Assembly: GCF_036588685.1 (NCBI RefSeq)
Contig: NC_086382.1
Coordinates: 70,033,999-70,097,998 of the forward strand
Length of the DNA: 64,000 bases
Reading direction: 5' to 3'
From: Mytilus trossulus
Lineage: Eukaryota > Mollusca > Bivalvia > Mytilida > Mytilidae
This document shows, one piece after another, positions 34,691 through 46,879 of this stretch. Made by a program: the position numbers and the translations under genes. The notes below the pieces were generated by a model. The model searched no databases, had not been told where the DNA came from, and saw only the letters and a list, made by a program, of their open reading frames with translations. Within the stretch, counting starts at the first letter, position 1. The number at the start of each line of letters is the position of its first letter.

Positions 34691-35489
34691 AGAATTCTTT
34701 TTTTTTTTAAATTTATTTTCAAAATTGTTCATAGAGTTCATTCTTATTAGAATGTAAATTAAAAGTGACTAAACTATGTATATTTTGTTAAGAAAATAGG
34801 GAAAATATTTTTCACGTTTTTGGAGAATGCAAGTTACACAAAATTTCTGGCTATCCATTATCTACTGGGTTCAAAATTATGGCATTCTGCAAAAGAAGTC
34901 ATTTTAGGTGTGTTTGAGGAAGTTCTTTTATGACGGACTATTATCGTCAACCAGTGTAATAAAACCTTTAGCGCAAACGCAGTAATACACAAAACAGCTG
35001 TTCCGCGTTACAACCAATTTATTTGTACTTCTAGATATTCTCAATTTTCGAAATCAAAACCACAAGATTCTATTTTCAGATACATTACAGGTATCTCTAT
35101 TCAACAACAAAATAAACAAGTCAGTCCATTTCAACATATTTTTCATGGTAAAATTTCATAAAACGAAAATTCTGCAAAATGTTGTTATTGTATTGGCACG
35201 GCAACGAAACAAGGTGACGTCATAAGTATGTTTCCGTAAACAAAACATCAAATGTAAATACTGGGAGATTTAAAGCTTCTTGTTCGTCTCAGAAGGAAGA
35301 AAATAACATTGAAAGAAAATATATCAGTGAAAAATGCAATTAAAAAGAAATAATCATTTAATTATATAATGATACTAATATTATCAAAATTTGGTAAAAC
35401 GGGACGACCAAAACAGTATCGTATGCATAGGGCATTAACAAAATTACAGAATTTGTCTTATTTAAATCGAGATAAATCAGGACAGCCGT

Positions 35490-35602
35490 AGATTAATTTA
35501 AATTTAACCATGGGTTGGGCATTTATTTTCGTAGTTTACCCCTCGTAACGCTCAAGGTAAACTAGTCAAATATAAATGGCCAACCCATGGTTAAATTAAT
35601 CT
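35490..35602. repeat. Fold-back element, about 47-bp arms
   Basis: The left arm 35490-35540 and right arm 35556-35602 are inverted copies sharing TTTAACCATGGGTTGG and TAGTTTACC, with a 5-bp insertion in the left arm. The loop (35541-35555) is CCTCGTAACGCTCAA, similar to the loop of the fold-back at 28661-28823. Confidence 0.8.
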
Positions 35603-36127
35603 GAATTTCAAATTAAATTATTTGAATTCTTTGATCTTCTTGGTTTTTACAAGTGTCTCAAGTTATTCCGACTCATTTGAAATAATTATATATATATACG
35701 TAGATATTGACAAGGAGAGGCGGGCAGTTTGTCCTAAAAGTGGCCAAAAATTTGTTAAAAACTCTGCCTCAAAATTCAAAAAATATGTTGTCAATAAGAA
35801 ACTCTATCACACAGATCACTTGTTCCTCTGTTTAGCATGTGTGATATTTTGTCTCTATTAAAAAAATGTGCCGAAACGTATCCAAAAGTAAGACATTTAT
35901 AACTTATGCTAACATTTATATGTTGAAATGCATTGTGGATTATTTCTTTTTGACGATCTTACTTGGGAAATGATGGCAAACAGGCTTGAAAAATCAAAAA
36001 GTTTGATATAACTAACTTCAGAGAAAGATCGAGATTTATTAAATTTTTCCAGAGGTTCTTTAAAGTGTTTTTCAATCTTCGTATGGTTAAAAATAGTAAA
36101 CAGTTGCACAGTACAGTCCTTTGATGG

Positions 36128-36465
36128 AACACCATACACCATTACACCACACACCATTATACCATACACCTTGTACCATTACACCATACACGTTACACCT
36201 TTGCACCATTCTATCTTCACGATCCGAAATTACCGAAAATGCAATTAAATTTCAAATATTAAGGTTATTATTATTGTTTAAAAAATAAAAAGAACTTCGT
36301 TTTCAACCAATAAAATATTGTACACCGTTCATCCCAATCGCACGTACACAATCACACCATTTCTCATACACCATAACACCATTCCCCTCACACCATACAC
36401 CATAGCACCATACACCTTACACCATTGCACCATATGCCATACACCATTACACCATACACGTTTTT
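36128..36465. repeat. ACACCAT-type simple repeats in two blocks
   Basis: Blocks 36128-36212 and 36345-36462 are built of variants of CACCATTACACCATACACC. Between them is 130 bp of unrelated AT-rich sequence. The unit is irregular (6-10 bp). The block is not coding. Confidence 0.85.
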
Positions 36466-36542
36466 TTTGGGAAGTTTACACAATCCAAGGGCTGTATTTC
36501 TGAAGACACTTTTTCACTTCGTACAGAATCCTTGTCAATACA

Positions 36543-36976
36543 TTGTCATTTTGTTTATTTTCATTGGTTACATCTTCTGACATCAGACTCGGACTTCTCT
36601 TGAACTGGATTTTAATGTGCGTATTGTTATGCGTTTACTTTTCTACATTGGTTAGAGGTATAGGGAGAGGGTTTAGATCTCACAAACATGTTTAACCCCG
36701 CCGCATTTTTGCGCCTGTCCCAAGTCAGGAGCCTCTGGCCTTTGTTAGTCTTGTATTATTTTTTTTTAGTTTCTTGTGTACAATTTGGAAATTAGTATGG
36801 CGTTCATTATCACTGAAATAGTATATATTTGTTAAGGGGCCACCTGAAGGACGCCTCCGGGTGCGGCAATTTCTCGCTACATTGAAGACCTGTTGGTGAC
36901 CTTCTGCTGTTGTTTTTTTTATTTGGTCGGGTTGTTGTCTCTTTGACACATTCCCCATTTCCATTCTCAATTTTAT
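36543..36976 (+). repeat. Dispersed repeat family E, copy 2
   Basis: It is a direct near-identical copy of 27838-28262: GGTTACATCTTCTGACATCA, AGAGGTATAGGGAGAGGGTT, CCAAGTCAGGAGCCTCTGGC, ACGCCTCCGGGTGCGGCAAT and GACACATTCCCCATTTCCAT. Spacing to the next inhibitor gene downstream is 1.3 kb, against 3.1 kb for copy 1. Confidence 0.85.
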
Positions 36977-37324
36977 TGGACCATTCTTTCGTCGACGATG
37001 CAGTTAAGCCGTCAATGTATTGTCGACGGCAAGGTCAATACAAATTTCTGAAAAGAATACAAAGTAGCCAGAAGAAAAAAATATGTAAATGGTACCACCA
37101 AAACAAGATTATGTATCAATCATTTCCACGTGACATATCTTCGATATTTATGTAATTAGTAACATTAAGGGATACCAACACTAACAGCCTAGTTCCAAAG
37201 AACATATTTTTCAGAGCTCCCATTTTCTATCATGATTTTCTTGAAAGACGGTTGTTGTTCACGAAAAGCTGTTTTCTTTCTTTACACAAATTAGTTTTTG
37301 TAGTGATTAATATAATTACACAAT

Positions 37325-37575
37325 GTTGACGGCTGTAAACCAATAATTTATTTATTGTGACATTTGCAATGCTCCCTAATTGTTGTCAATATAATGGTAT
37401 TCTACATGTTCTATGCAACTGTCATACAAGTGAGAGAATTATATAGCTAAGTTTTATCCTTTAATTTCTACATCAGTAGTTGCGTGTACCAAGTCAGGAA
37501 TGTGACAATTCTTTTCCGTTATTGAGGGTATTAGAATTGTTTGTATTGTCATTTGATACGGTACTTTTAGATTTT
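37325..37575 (-). repeat. Dispersed repeat family D, inverted
   Basis: It contains TTGTTGTCAATATAATGGTA, CTGTCATACAAGTGAGAGAA, TGTACCAAGTCAGGAATGTG and TTTGATACGGTACTTTTAG. It is the reverse complement of the family D order. Confidence 0.7.
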
Positions 37576-38298
37576 ATTTTCTTTTTACAAACCAAGGATT
37601 CAAGTGGTGAAGGGAGTGAAATTTCTTCGTTCGAAAAACAAATATGGTAGGCAACACCAGTTGGGGGACAGTAAATAATAATATTTCTACAAATGGAGAC
37701 AATGTAGAATTGCCGTTAACACAAACGTGTCCTCTTTTTCTTGAATATGTACTCCCTATGTAGACTTTTATTTCATCGATTTTTGACATTATGCATATGA
37801 CGAACTGACTGATAAATACATTTCTTAGGCTAAGAAAACATGCTAATAGTCAGTTCAGACATCGACACATTGATCAACTAATTCGTGATTAAGTCCGTGA
37901 CAGTCGTCCTTCCTCATAATTCTGTTGAACAGCTTTTTTCTTTAATGAATTCAGAAAATCAGTGCTGATTGGAAAACTTTCTTATCATTTAATTTGTAAA
38001 TTAGCAGTTTTAAGTAACACTGACAAATATAATCAATTAAGATTTATTGCAATATTTGGTGAAAATACTATCTGTTATGCAGGGATTCTGCTTTTTGAAA
38101 ATTTATTCGTTAGAAATGTCAATCTGTTACAGTTTCTGTTAATGACATTGTAAGGTTAGTATCTTAAAGTGATTAACTTGGTTCGTCCATATTCAAAATG
38201 CTCAAAACTGCCATTCTAATGAAGATACTACGTCTAGAGTAACAAAATTATAAAACAAAACTAAAATAAAGCCTTTTATAATTTTGAACTTTTAATGT

Positions 38299-40679
38299 TT
38301 AACCCTGTCTACAGTGGCAACTTCCGTCAACACAGTGGCCATCTCTGTTATGGCAATGCTGGTGGCAATCTTGAGCTGTGGTGCATCCTAAAATAGAGCA
38401 AAGATCATAAATACATGTATACATATATATTGTTTTCGACTTTGTGTGTGAAGTAATTACAAAATTAATTAAAAAAAATTAAATAAATTAGCAAAGATCA
38501 AATAAACGAAAATGAAAATTGTTATTCAACTACTACTTTAATAATTGAATAATGTAAACTTGATGTTTGTATCAGCATTGATGATTTTACTGATTTTTCC
38601 GATTATTGGCCAATTTTGTATTTATTAGTGAATATAATAAAAAATATACACAAATTTAGAATTCAAAATGTAGTGCTTGTGTTTTTTAAACAACTGAATA
38701 CATAACTGAATACATAATGTTATCATAATGAAGTATGGATTTTTAATTAAGAATGGTAATTGTAAATGTGTCAAATAGAAAACATCCCAACTAAAGAACT
38801 GAAAACAAGCTTCGAGAAATTATGCACCCGGAGACATGCTTCAGCTGGTCCCCCAAAAAATGTTTACTCGTTCAGCAAAAATAGACGTCATACTAATCCC
38901 CAACACATTGTAGTTACTTGTCTAGATACATTATTCATTATGTTGCTATAAGTATACTTGAACGAGGGTTGTCTGTTGAATGGCAACACACTATTTTGCT
39001 TTCCAACAGACAACCTTTTACCGTTGCAGTCTTATAATTTGTCCCTTGACAATAAACAAATAATACTTTAATTGTATCAGAAATTTTCTTTTTTCTTTCT
39101 TCTTACTCAAATGTTTTGGTTTTTTAATGCACCACTCCTTTTTATCTTTAATGTTTCTGTAAATCATATATATGCGATGAAAAAGTGCAATATGTACCTG
39201 GCATAATTTTCTTATGCTACATATAAGTGAATACATTTAATTGCCATAATGTGATCTTTATCTTCTTTACAAGGACAATAATGAACCGAAATTTAAATAA
39301 TACAATTGAAGCTATTCATAAATTAAAAAAATTAAAACAAATACTTTTAAAAAAGACTTAAAAAAATATATGAAATTTAACTAAATATTTATTAAGTCTG
39401 TTCATAGATTTGGATAATTTTAAATTATCTTACCATTTCCCGACTGTGTTGTACATGTACATTCATCATGTATGCAAGCAAGACTGCTGCCTGATGAACA
39501 CAGTGTTACACTGCAGTCATTTGCCTGGTGACACCGTTCGCCCATAACAACTGTAAATATAAAAACAGCACATTATAAATTAAGGCATTCAAGCCGCTTA
39601 GCTGGAATGACGGTGATTACAAATGCATCCAAATAATTAAAAGCCAAAATACTGTGATTGTATAAAGACAAAAAGCAAAAAGTCAAACATCTCAAAATAA
39701 TTGGGTCAGTACTCTATACTGAATGAGGACGCATTTCAAATTGTGTAATTGTCACATTAGTTAAGATATAAGGAGTATGTTATAATTGCAGCTATAACTG
39801 TATAACAAAGAACATTTATATACAATTTAGTAGAAGAGTTATGATTGTTAATTAAACTACTTTCCACTAAAGACCAAATGACATCGTACGGCCGGTCATT
39901 ATGAGCAAAAAAATCCAATTAAAAACATATGAAAGACTCCAAAACGAAAATAAGAAAATATTCAAATGATAAAACATACGAACTGCTTTACTAGTAAATA
40001 TAAAACAATGAACCAAATTCAAAAAATATACAACATCAGCTGACAAATTCTAAGTTTCACGTATACTGGCTTAGAACAGGCACATACCGAACATAGCATA
40101 GTAAACCTTTTTTTATGGTACCAAACCTTCTTTCAAACGAGGAACAGTGGTGTTATAGTACAACATCAAACAAAAAATCATTTCAAAAGGGCTTAAATCA
40201 TCAGATGGATACAAAACACAAAAACATTTACATACACGCAAACGACACAAAGCACAGATCTACGATTACTCGCAGTTACTAATAAACTCATCAAACATAC
40301 CAGTGTTGAAATTTGGCATTTGCGCCAGCCGCGCGTTTCTCTTACAAAAGACTCATCAGTGACTCTCGAACTTAATACAAGTAAAGTTTTTGTCAGATCA
40401 AATTGATAATGAAAAGTTATGGAATGATATTCAAAATTATCATTACTATACATAAATATGACGGACATGTTTAAAGATCTTACTACAATGATCACTATGA
40501 CAAGAATATGAATATTAACATGCTTTATGATTTAAAAAAAATATCCCAATCTAAATCTCTAGCCATTTTGACCTGTTAATAAAAATGCTATTTGTTTCAT
40601 GTACCACTAATTGATCATCTTATAAAATAGTATATTACTTACCGACACAAAGAGCCAAGCACAGAATAAGAAGCTTCAT
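38299..40679 (-). CDS. 12-cysteine secreted peptide, copy 4 (Cvsi/I84-like)
   Basis: CDS exons in reading order are 40679-40643, 39550-39434 and 38387-38299, giving 80 residues. The signal peptide begins MKLLILCLALCV. Both six-Cys modules are intact. The second is the His-rich CHQHCHNRDGHC type and ends CHCRQG-stop. At the exon 2/3 join this copy has Gly where the others have Thr. Introns are phase 1 with GTAAGT and GTAAGA donors. It is first in the array in transcription direction. The TATA box is at 40739-40746. Role by family: secreted serine protease inhibitor. Confidence 0.83.
38967..39015. repeat. Small inverted repeat in intron 2 of copy 4
   Basis: GGTTGTCTGTTG (38967-38978) and CAACAGACAACC (39004-39015) are perfect 12-bp arms around a 25-base loop. 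Confidence 0.7.
39845..40200 (+). repeat. Diverged family A repeat (intron 1 of copy 4)
   Basis: Markers are CACTAAAGACCAAATGACAT, CGTACGGCCGGTCATTATGA and TGGTGTTATAGTACAACATC. A family B fragment follows (about 40290-40395: GCCGCGCGTTTCTCTTAC, ACTCATCAGTGACTCTC). Confidence 0.6.
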
Positions 40680-40738
40680 GGTAATGTTCAAAGGTGAGAA
40701 GAATTTAAAATCTAACTACTAATGACTTGAAATCAGAT

Positions 40739-40746
40739 CTTTTATA
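40739..40746 (-). promoter_or_regulatory. TATA box of copy 4
   Basis: The minus strand reads CTCAGTATAAAAGATCTG, 60-67 bp upstream of the ATG, identical in its core to copy 3. Confidence 0.75.
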
Positions 40747-40764
40747 CTGAGAACATCTTAACGC

Positions 40765-40838
40765 GTCATAGATAATGCCGTATTATTACACATTTTCATG
40801 ACATTGTAAGATTGTAAATCATATTCCAAATATAGAAT
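40765..40838 (-). promoter_or_regulatory. Conserved upstream block, copy 4
   Basis: On the + strand it reads TCATAGATAATGCCGTATTA, then TCATGACATTGTAAGATTGT and AAATCATATTCCAAATATAG. It aligns with the blocks of copies 2 and 3. Confidence 0.5.
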
Positions 40839-40879
40839 ATACAGACACGTTATAACTCTTTAGAACTATTAATTGAAGT

Positions 40880-41260
40880 TTTTATTTTAAAAATGGTTGC
40901 ATTTCGCGATTTTATTCTTGTTCTTAGAAAATGAAACTCACATTAAAAATTTCAGGTAAATTTCACGTATGTAAATTCATGTGAATCGCATGTAAACTTT
41001 ACAGAACAAGCACTTGTATTTTTCATGAATTTTAATTGAATTTGAAAATTAAGAGGTTATTTGTATATCTCTTTAATGGATATTCACGTTAATTTCATAC
41101 GAAAAAATATCATGTTATTTTCATGTCAAACTCAAATGGGGTCAACATGAACTTATTTTACGTCTGTTTCATGTAAAAACTCGTTAGGGTGAAAATCAAG
41201 TGAATTTAACGTGGGATTCACATGAATATAAATTCACGTGAAATTGATGTGAGTGAAATT
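40880..41260 (-). repeat. CACGTGAA/CATGAAAT-rich dispersed repeat, inverted
   Basis: It carries many variants of ATTCACGTGAA, CATGTAAA and ACGTTAATTTCAT. The core TTTGAAAATTAAGAGGTTAT is the complement of the core at 4675-4870. It sits directly upstream of inhibitor copy 4. Confidence 0.5.
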
Positions 41261-41299
41261 TGCCTGTGTATATAAGGCCCCGAAATGACAATGTTAATC

Positions 41300-42460
41300 A
41301 ATTCAAATGAGAAATGACTTCATACATGTAGTTATTACCATGTCATAATTTTTATTTTCATATATTCAACACTAAGAAATAGATTGGTAAGCCGTTGTGT
41401 GGACCAGCTTGTAGTAGGTTTTTGTCTGCAGAAACAGGCATTTATATATATATATATATATGTAAAGAAATTATAGATGGAAGACACCAATGCATTAGTT
41501 TTAGTTATGGTAATGATTTTCAGTAGTATTTTATAAACTGATAACATTTCAGTTTCTCTAATATGCCTTTGAGTTTATATCATGTTCCAAGTTTGCATCG
41601 TATTTCTCTTACATGAAGCTTTCGTTACTTTATAGATAACACGAGAAAACGGCTGACGTTTTATGCGTGTTTTTGGTTTACATATAATATATTAGTGAAC
41701 AGAGTAAACATTATAAATATGTGAACAAAGCTCTGAAACAGGTTGAATGCAAATTTGTCTAGAATTTCTAGAATGTAACAAACTAAATATAAAAACAGTA
41801 TAACAATCGATCCAATGGATGGTTGGTCTCCTTAAACTAAAACTAGTGTTCTATATATATCATTTCGAAAAAAAAAAACCATTAATTTTAGAATTGAAGT
41901 GGAAGGCGAAAACATTTTGCGACCCTGTAATTCAATGTTGACGCCAAAATAAACCTCTTGTCATATTTCGACTGCACAATGCAAGTTCCAAGAAAATTTT
42001 TTTTTATCTATGCATTATGGTATAACACTTTGTTTTTTTTATTTACTGGCGAGTTTGAAAGAAGACACTGATAAGTAACATTCCAGCCATATAAAACGAT
42101 TTATATACCTATGTCTACTAACATATATTTTGATTTATGTCCTTTTTATTACTGTGGGAATAAAAATTACTATCGCACTTTCAGTTATCATGATTTTCAA
42201 TAATACACATTAAGAGGGTTTTTTTTTTTGCCGCACTACACACCAAAGGTTGTCCGGATTTACCAAATTAAATAGCAGCGGTATGGAGTTTTTTCAATGG
42301 GCAATCCTGACAACCCATTTGCAACATCAATGAAAGGTGAATAGATGTTTCTCTTTCATCCACCCACATATCAAATGAACATAGCTTTAGCTAATAGATC
42401 CACGTGTGATTTAAATTTCTGTTCCATGTCATAGTGTTATTGACCTATATTGGTTTACTT
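41300..42460. other. Intergenic stretch, no gene seen
   Basis: A (TA)n tract is at about 41443-41461. Otherwise it is AT-rich sequence without supported features. A short family A fragment (inverted) follows at 42465-42525. Confidence 0.4.
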
Positions 42461-42815
42461 TTAATTGTTATTTAGATGAAGAGTTGTCTCATTGGAACTC
42501 GTACATTTTTACCACATCTTTCTTACATATAACTCATACAACAAATACAAACATATAGAAACAGGATATCTTTTTAATTTTCAATAGATACAATTATGCG
42601 ATATATCTAAACGCATTTGAAATTGTTTCGATCAAAAGTAATAGTATAAATTGATAAAAAAAAAACGTCCATGCAAACCTGATAAATTAATGATTTTAAT
42701 TTGAAATATACCAAATCATAATCATCATCAACATGGGATTTCTTCACCATTTATATTGTCAATACTAGCATTTCTAAAGGGCAAGTCTGAAATACCACGT
42801 TCACACGGATACAAA

Positions 42816-42887
42816 ATGGACCACAGAAGAGTGTTTACCATTGTTTATCTTGTCTGTATTGTAATTGTAAAATCTTACAATTTCGAT
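42816..42887 (+). CDS. Candidate first exon with signal peptide
   Basis: ATG at 42816 opens 24 codons, beginning MDHRRVFTIVYLVCIVIVKS and then YNFD, followed by a consensus donor (GAT/GTAAGT) in phase 0. The sequence has a basic n-region and a hydrophobic core, typical of a signal peptide. The YNFD end resembles the mature start of integrin alpha chains, but no other integrin exon is seen. It may instead join the candidate exons at 50767-50877 and 52766-52834, both in phase 0. Not proven to be expressed. Confidence 0.4.
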
Positions 42888-42999
42888 GTAAGTAGTTAAC
42901 TGTTATTCAGAAATTATTTTGAGGTTTTTATTAATGCGAAAATTACAACAGACCTGTAAACGCAAAAATCTAAACACGCATTTTGAAATAATTTATATG

Positions 43000-44050
43000 A
43001 ATAAAACAGGATTTTTCTCAAAATCGTAAAACTTAAAAATCACACTTCAGTCTTATACGACAAAATCGCAATAACAAATGCACGCAATAATTTCTGAATT
43101 TACAGTAAAGTGTTTAATTTGTTCATGGTTTTTTTTTTACCTTTTAACAGCCTGAATATCAATGTTTAACATGCAATTGAAGTACCCGGGGATGGGGGTG
43201 TTGGGTATTAGAGAAAACAACACAAGCGACATAAGTATCTACTCTATACGTTAAATGTTACTTAACAATGGTATTTGTACGTAGGAAGCGTCAACTTCAT
43301 GTTATTTGTACCTTCCAAGCGTCATTTCAACATACATTATAAATATGAAAGTGAAAAAATTTAATTTGGATTGTCTTTCTTTTCCCAAAATCATTTTTAG
43401 GCCGTTAAACAGGTGAAAACGTTCATGTTTTAATCACTGACTTTGCATACGTAAGATGGTAAGTCCGTGATTGTTTTTACAGATTCATATTTTTTCACAG
43501 TAAGCTAAAAAATACGATTTTTATAGATAAAATGAAATATTTCAGTATCTTTTAATTTAAGTTGTCATATTTGATATCTATTTTTCCAAATTGATTAATT
43601 TAAGTTTTCGGTGAAGACGACATTTGTATCTTTACAGTTGTTATGTTAATGCGCAATGTTATTTATCAACCGATGGACACTTATTTAGATTACTAGAAGA
43701 TCTTTGTAGAATCCCAAGTCATCAATTCCATTTTTTTTAAATGCGTTGCAGCGCATACTACAGAAAATCGAACAAACTTTGAAGTTTATGCAAGGAAATA
43801 AATCAAGATTATGAAATTATAAGGAGTCAAAACAGATAAAAGGAAATGTAGCTGATGGCTGGAATTTTTTTCCCTCTTTGAAAGTTTTTTTTAATGCAGA
43901 AAGAGCAAAAGCCATTACAACATATGTAAAGTGAGGAAATTTCAGTCAAACACTGGTACACACGATTTCATATTACATTCGTTTATTTTAAAGTCTGAGT
44001 AAAGCCGTTTTCAATTAATATTTTATAGTGCGTCTTTTCTGTTTGTAATG
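43000..44050. other. Intergenic or intronic stretch, no feature seen
   Basis: It is AT-rich without supported exons or recognised repeats. A family A fragment, inverted, is at about 44060-44140 (AAGGTTGGCCCCTGTTAACA) and a short CAACAG-rich tract follows near 44200-44240. Confidence 0.35.
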
Positions 44051-45119
44051 TTAATATACTGCTGTATCAGGTTTAGGGTGAAGGTTGGCCCCTGTTAACA
44101 CGTTCAAATCCGCTGCATATATTCCTAAGTCAGACAAAAGTTCCAGGAGAATTGCAAACATTTTATTAAAAAAATCTTATTATGAGTATTTTAAGCAACA
44201 GCAACAACAACTCTCTATCCTCAATTAGCGACAGCAACAAAACACACACAAGAAGGTAGTGAGCACAAGATCTACAGAGGAAGTAAAAGCATTACATGGA
44301 AACACCTTGTATATGACTCAACATGAAGCAACAGCAGCAGCGGCAATAATTTACAGTGTTAAATGAGCACTACAACACTAGGCCGATATTTAATAACACA
44401 ACTTGAAAACGTCACAGAAAGCATCCAATTTAGAATTTTAACCTATCAACATAAATAAAAAGATATGGTTTGAGTGCCAATGGGACAATTTTACATCCTA
44501 GTCAAGTCCATGTATAAATTTGAGAACGCGGACTTTACAGAAAGCACTCCAACCCGTAAATCCCTGTCTCGTAGTTGCAACGTTATAACGCCCAACATTG
44601 ATCGATTCTGTTCTGGAACTATTTTAATTTACTCCATCTTCTAGTGAAGAGTTGGCCTCAGCTGGAACTGGCAGTGATTTTGCATTGTAACCAAGATAAA
44701 AAAAAACAAAAAAAAACACCTAGAACTATTTCTATACACATCTACCCTTCCGAGAAGTTTAGAACCAAAAAGGCGGAAAGATATAGGGACTCCCAATCAG
44801 CACTCCAGGGACGATAAAGAAACTAACATCGGCTGTATAACGTAATCCAACATTGAAGTTTAAATATATCTTCTCACAGATAAGATGAAGTCTTTTTTTT
44901 CCTACAGATTCTATTTAGTTTCGCGAAATGTTGCACAATTCTGAAGCGCAAATTTAATGCATGATTTCTCGAAAAACCTTTTGAAATTAAATGATACGGT
45001 TAGTATTCCTATCATGGTAGACCAGTTGTCGCATCACAATGTAAGGGGTATATCCACATCACTTAATGTCATACATCTGATATTTCAGGAAGCTACCATT
45101 TGACATTTGATTTTAGGGG

Positions 45120-45330
45120 AAAAGGGGGGGGGGAGGGGCTACGATAAAAAAAAATTATCCTGCACTTTTTTTAAGTTGTAATTTCTGTCCTGCATTTTTA
45201 TTTTATTTGGTCCTGTTTTTTTTTTGCCCAGTTGCTCCTGCCTTTTTTTCAATCGAAACTCATGTATGCTGTATTTTTTTAAATCAAAATTTCTGTACTG
45301 CCTTTTTTTTTAAATTTCATCTAACCGGAA
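45120..45330. repeat. Poly-G run and CCTGC-polyT imperfect repeats
   Basis: A G-rich run (about 45120-45138) is followed by repeated CCTGC or TCCTG plus T-tracts at intervals of 30-40 bp up to about 45315. It is low-complexity sequence, possibly a decayed tandem repeat. Confidence 0.5.
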
Positions 45331-45360
45331 CTTGTACAACCTTATCTAAATAAATCTAAT

Positions 45361-45436
45361 GATGAAACAAATGTTTTAAGCTCTTTGATGAAACAAATGT
45401 TTTAAGCTCTTTAATGAAACAAATGTTTTAATCTCA
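45361..45436 (+). repeat. Three-copy 26-bp tandem repeat
   Basis: The unit GATGAAACAAATGTTTTAAG plus CTCTTT starts at 45361 and 45387. A third copy with AATGAAAC starts at 45413. The first two are identical. Confidence 0.9.
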
Positions 45437-45839
45437 TAGGTTAAATCCGTTTACATGGTGTCAACAAGGGGGTATAAAAGCGTCAAAAGGGGGGTATAAA
45501 TAAAACAAAAAGTCATATATATCACAGAAAACTATTTCTTATAGGAAATTGTTGTTTAAAAACAAATTACATTCTTGCTTCGTATCACTAGTGACCAATT
45601 AATTATTATCGGTCAAGTTCATAATCCAGTCGTAGCTATATAAGTTACGACAACAATTACATGAACCGTCAATGAATTGTAGTCTAGGCCTTTTATCTGC
45701 AATATAGTAATATGCATTTTCTACACAAAATGCATAGCTCTGGATCGACTCAGTTTTGAAGAGAACGATAATTGTGATAGACTCATTTTTTAAAGATTAA
45801 CAATAAAATATTAAAATCCTAATTAATGTACAAAAAAAT

Positions 45840-46035
45840 GAAAAAAAAAACAAATATGTAACATGGCACCAAACGACAACCACTGAATTACAGGCTCTAG
45901 ACTTGGGTACAGGCACATATGTACGTAAAACGGGGTTAAACATGTTAGCGGAGTCCCAATCCGCCCCTTAAACTGGAACAGTGGTGTTATAGTACAAGAA
46001 CGAAATGTAAAAATCATTTGAAAAAGGCTTATCTG
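45840..46035 (+). repeat. Family A repeat, distal half
   Basis: It contains CAAACGACAACCACTGAATT, ACAGGCTCTAGACTTGGGTA, GGGGTTAAACATGTTAGCGG and AGTGGTGTTATAGTACAAGA. It covers the distal half of the family only. Confidence 0.75.
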
Positions 46036-46719
46036 TAGATATTTGGTCTCCACGGTATTTCTTGTACCTTTTGGGAACCCGCAAATATATTTGCTTTTCT
46101 CTTTATTTCGTAGCAACGTTATGTTACACATTTATATATGACGTTTAATGCCAAGACGCAAATATAGGCTGATTAAGGAGGTTTGCTATTCATTTTTTAG
46201 ACGTTTGTCAGATTTTCGGAATCCTCTGGTTTATCCTTGAATGTGCCTCGATTTTTTTTGCAAATTAACCCCCTTTTTTATTCATACTTTCATTCCATAT
46301 ATTTTACTAAGCCATTTTTCAAAATCTTATAAAATCCTTGTTATTTTTTAAATAGATAGTGGCCAATGTTTAATGAATGAAAAGTCTAGAGAAAATTGTT
46401 TCCCGCCAAATTTTCAACGACTTATATCTCGAAAACATGCACACGGACCCTCCATTTTTTTCTGCTTTTATTGTTTCTTTCTTGTATACTATCAATTTAT
46501 AACAGTTTTTTTTAAAATAGAGTAGCAAACATCCTTAAGTTTAACTTGGGTTAATTAAACTAAATTGATTATCATTTGTGTGGGACTTGTGCTTAATTAT
46601 CTAAAAAACATTTTGTTGATTGATATAGATCGCTACTCATCTAGACTAAGTGTTAACTGGTTATACAAGTTCCTGACCTGTGAAGTGGAGCTGTAGGAGA
46701 CTTTGTTATATTTGTTTGG

Positions 46720-46865
46720 CTCTCTGTCTGTCTGTATGTCTGTCCTTGGTGGCCTTGTTTGTGTGTCTGTCTGGTGATGTTTTTTTTAATGTCGGTCTGT
46801 CTCTCTAATGGTCTTGTAGGTCTGATGGTCTTATCTGTCTGTATATCTGTCTTTCTGGTGGTATT
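46720..46865 (+). repeat. Degenerate (TCTG)n repeat
   Basis: TCTGTCTGTCTGTATGTCTG starts near 46722. Further TCTGTCT, GTCTGGTGATG and TCTGTCTGTATATCTG units continue to about 46862. Open frames on both strands here (Thr/Gln- or Ser/Val-rich) are products of the repeat. Confidence 0.8.
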
Positions 46866-46879
46866 GTCTGGCTCGCAAA

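Noticed and set aside
36128..36465. CRISPR-like array of short repeats
   Set aside because: The units are irregular, without unique spacers of constant size, and the host is an animal. It is a simple repeat.
42816..42887. Integrin alpha first exon
   Set aside because: The YNFD ending after a signal peptide is suggestive, but no FG-GAP exon or other integrin segment was found in the following 20 kb, so the name is not given.
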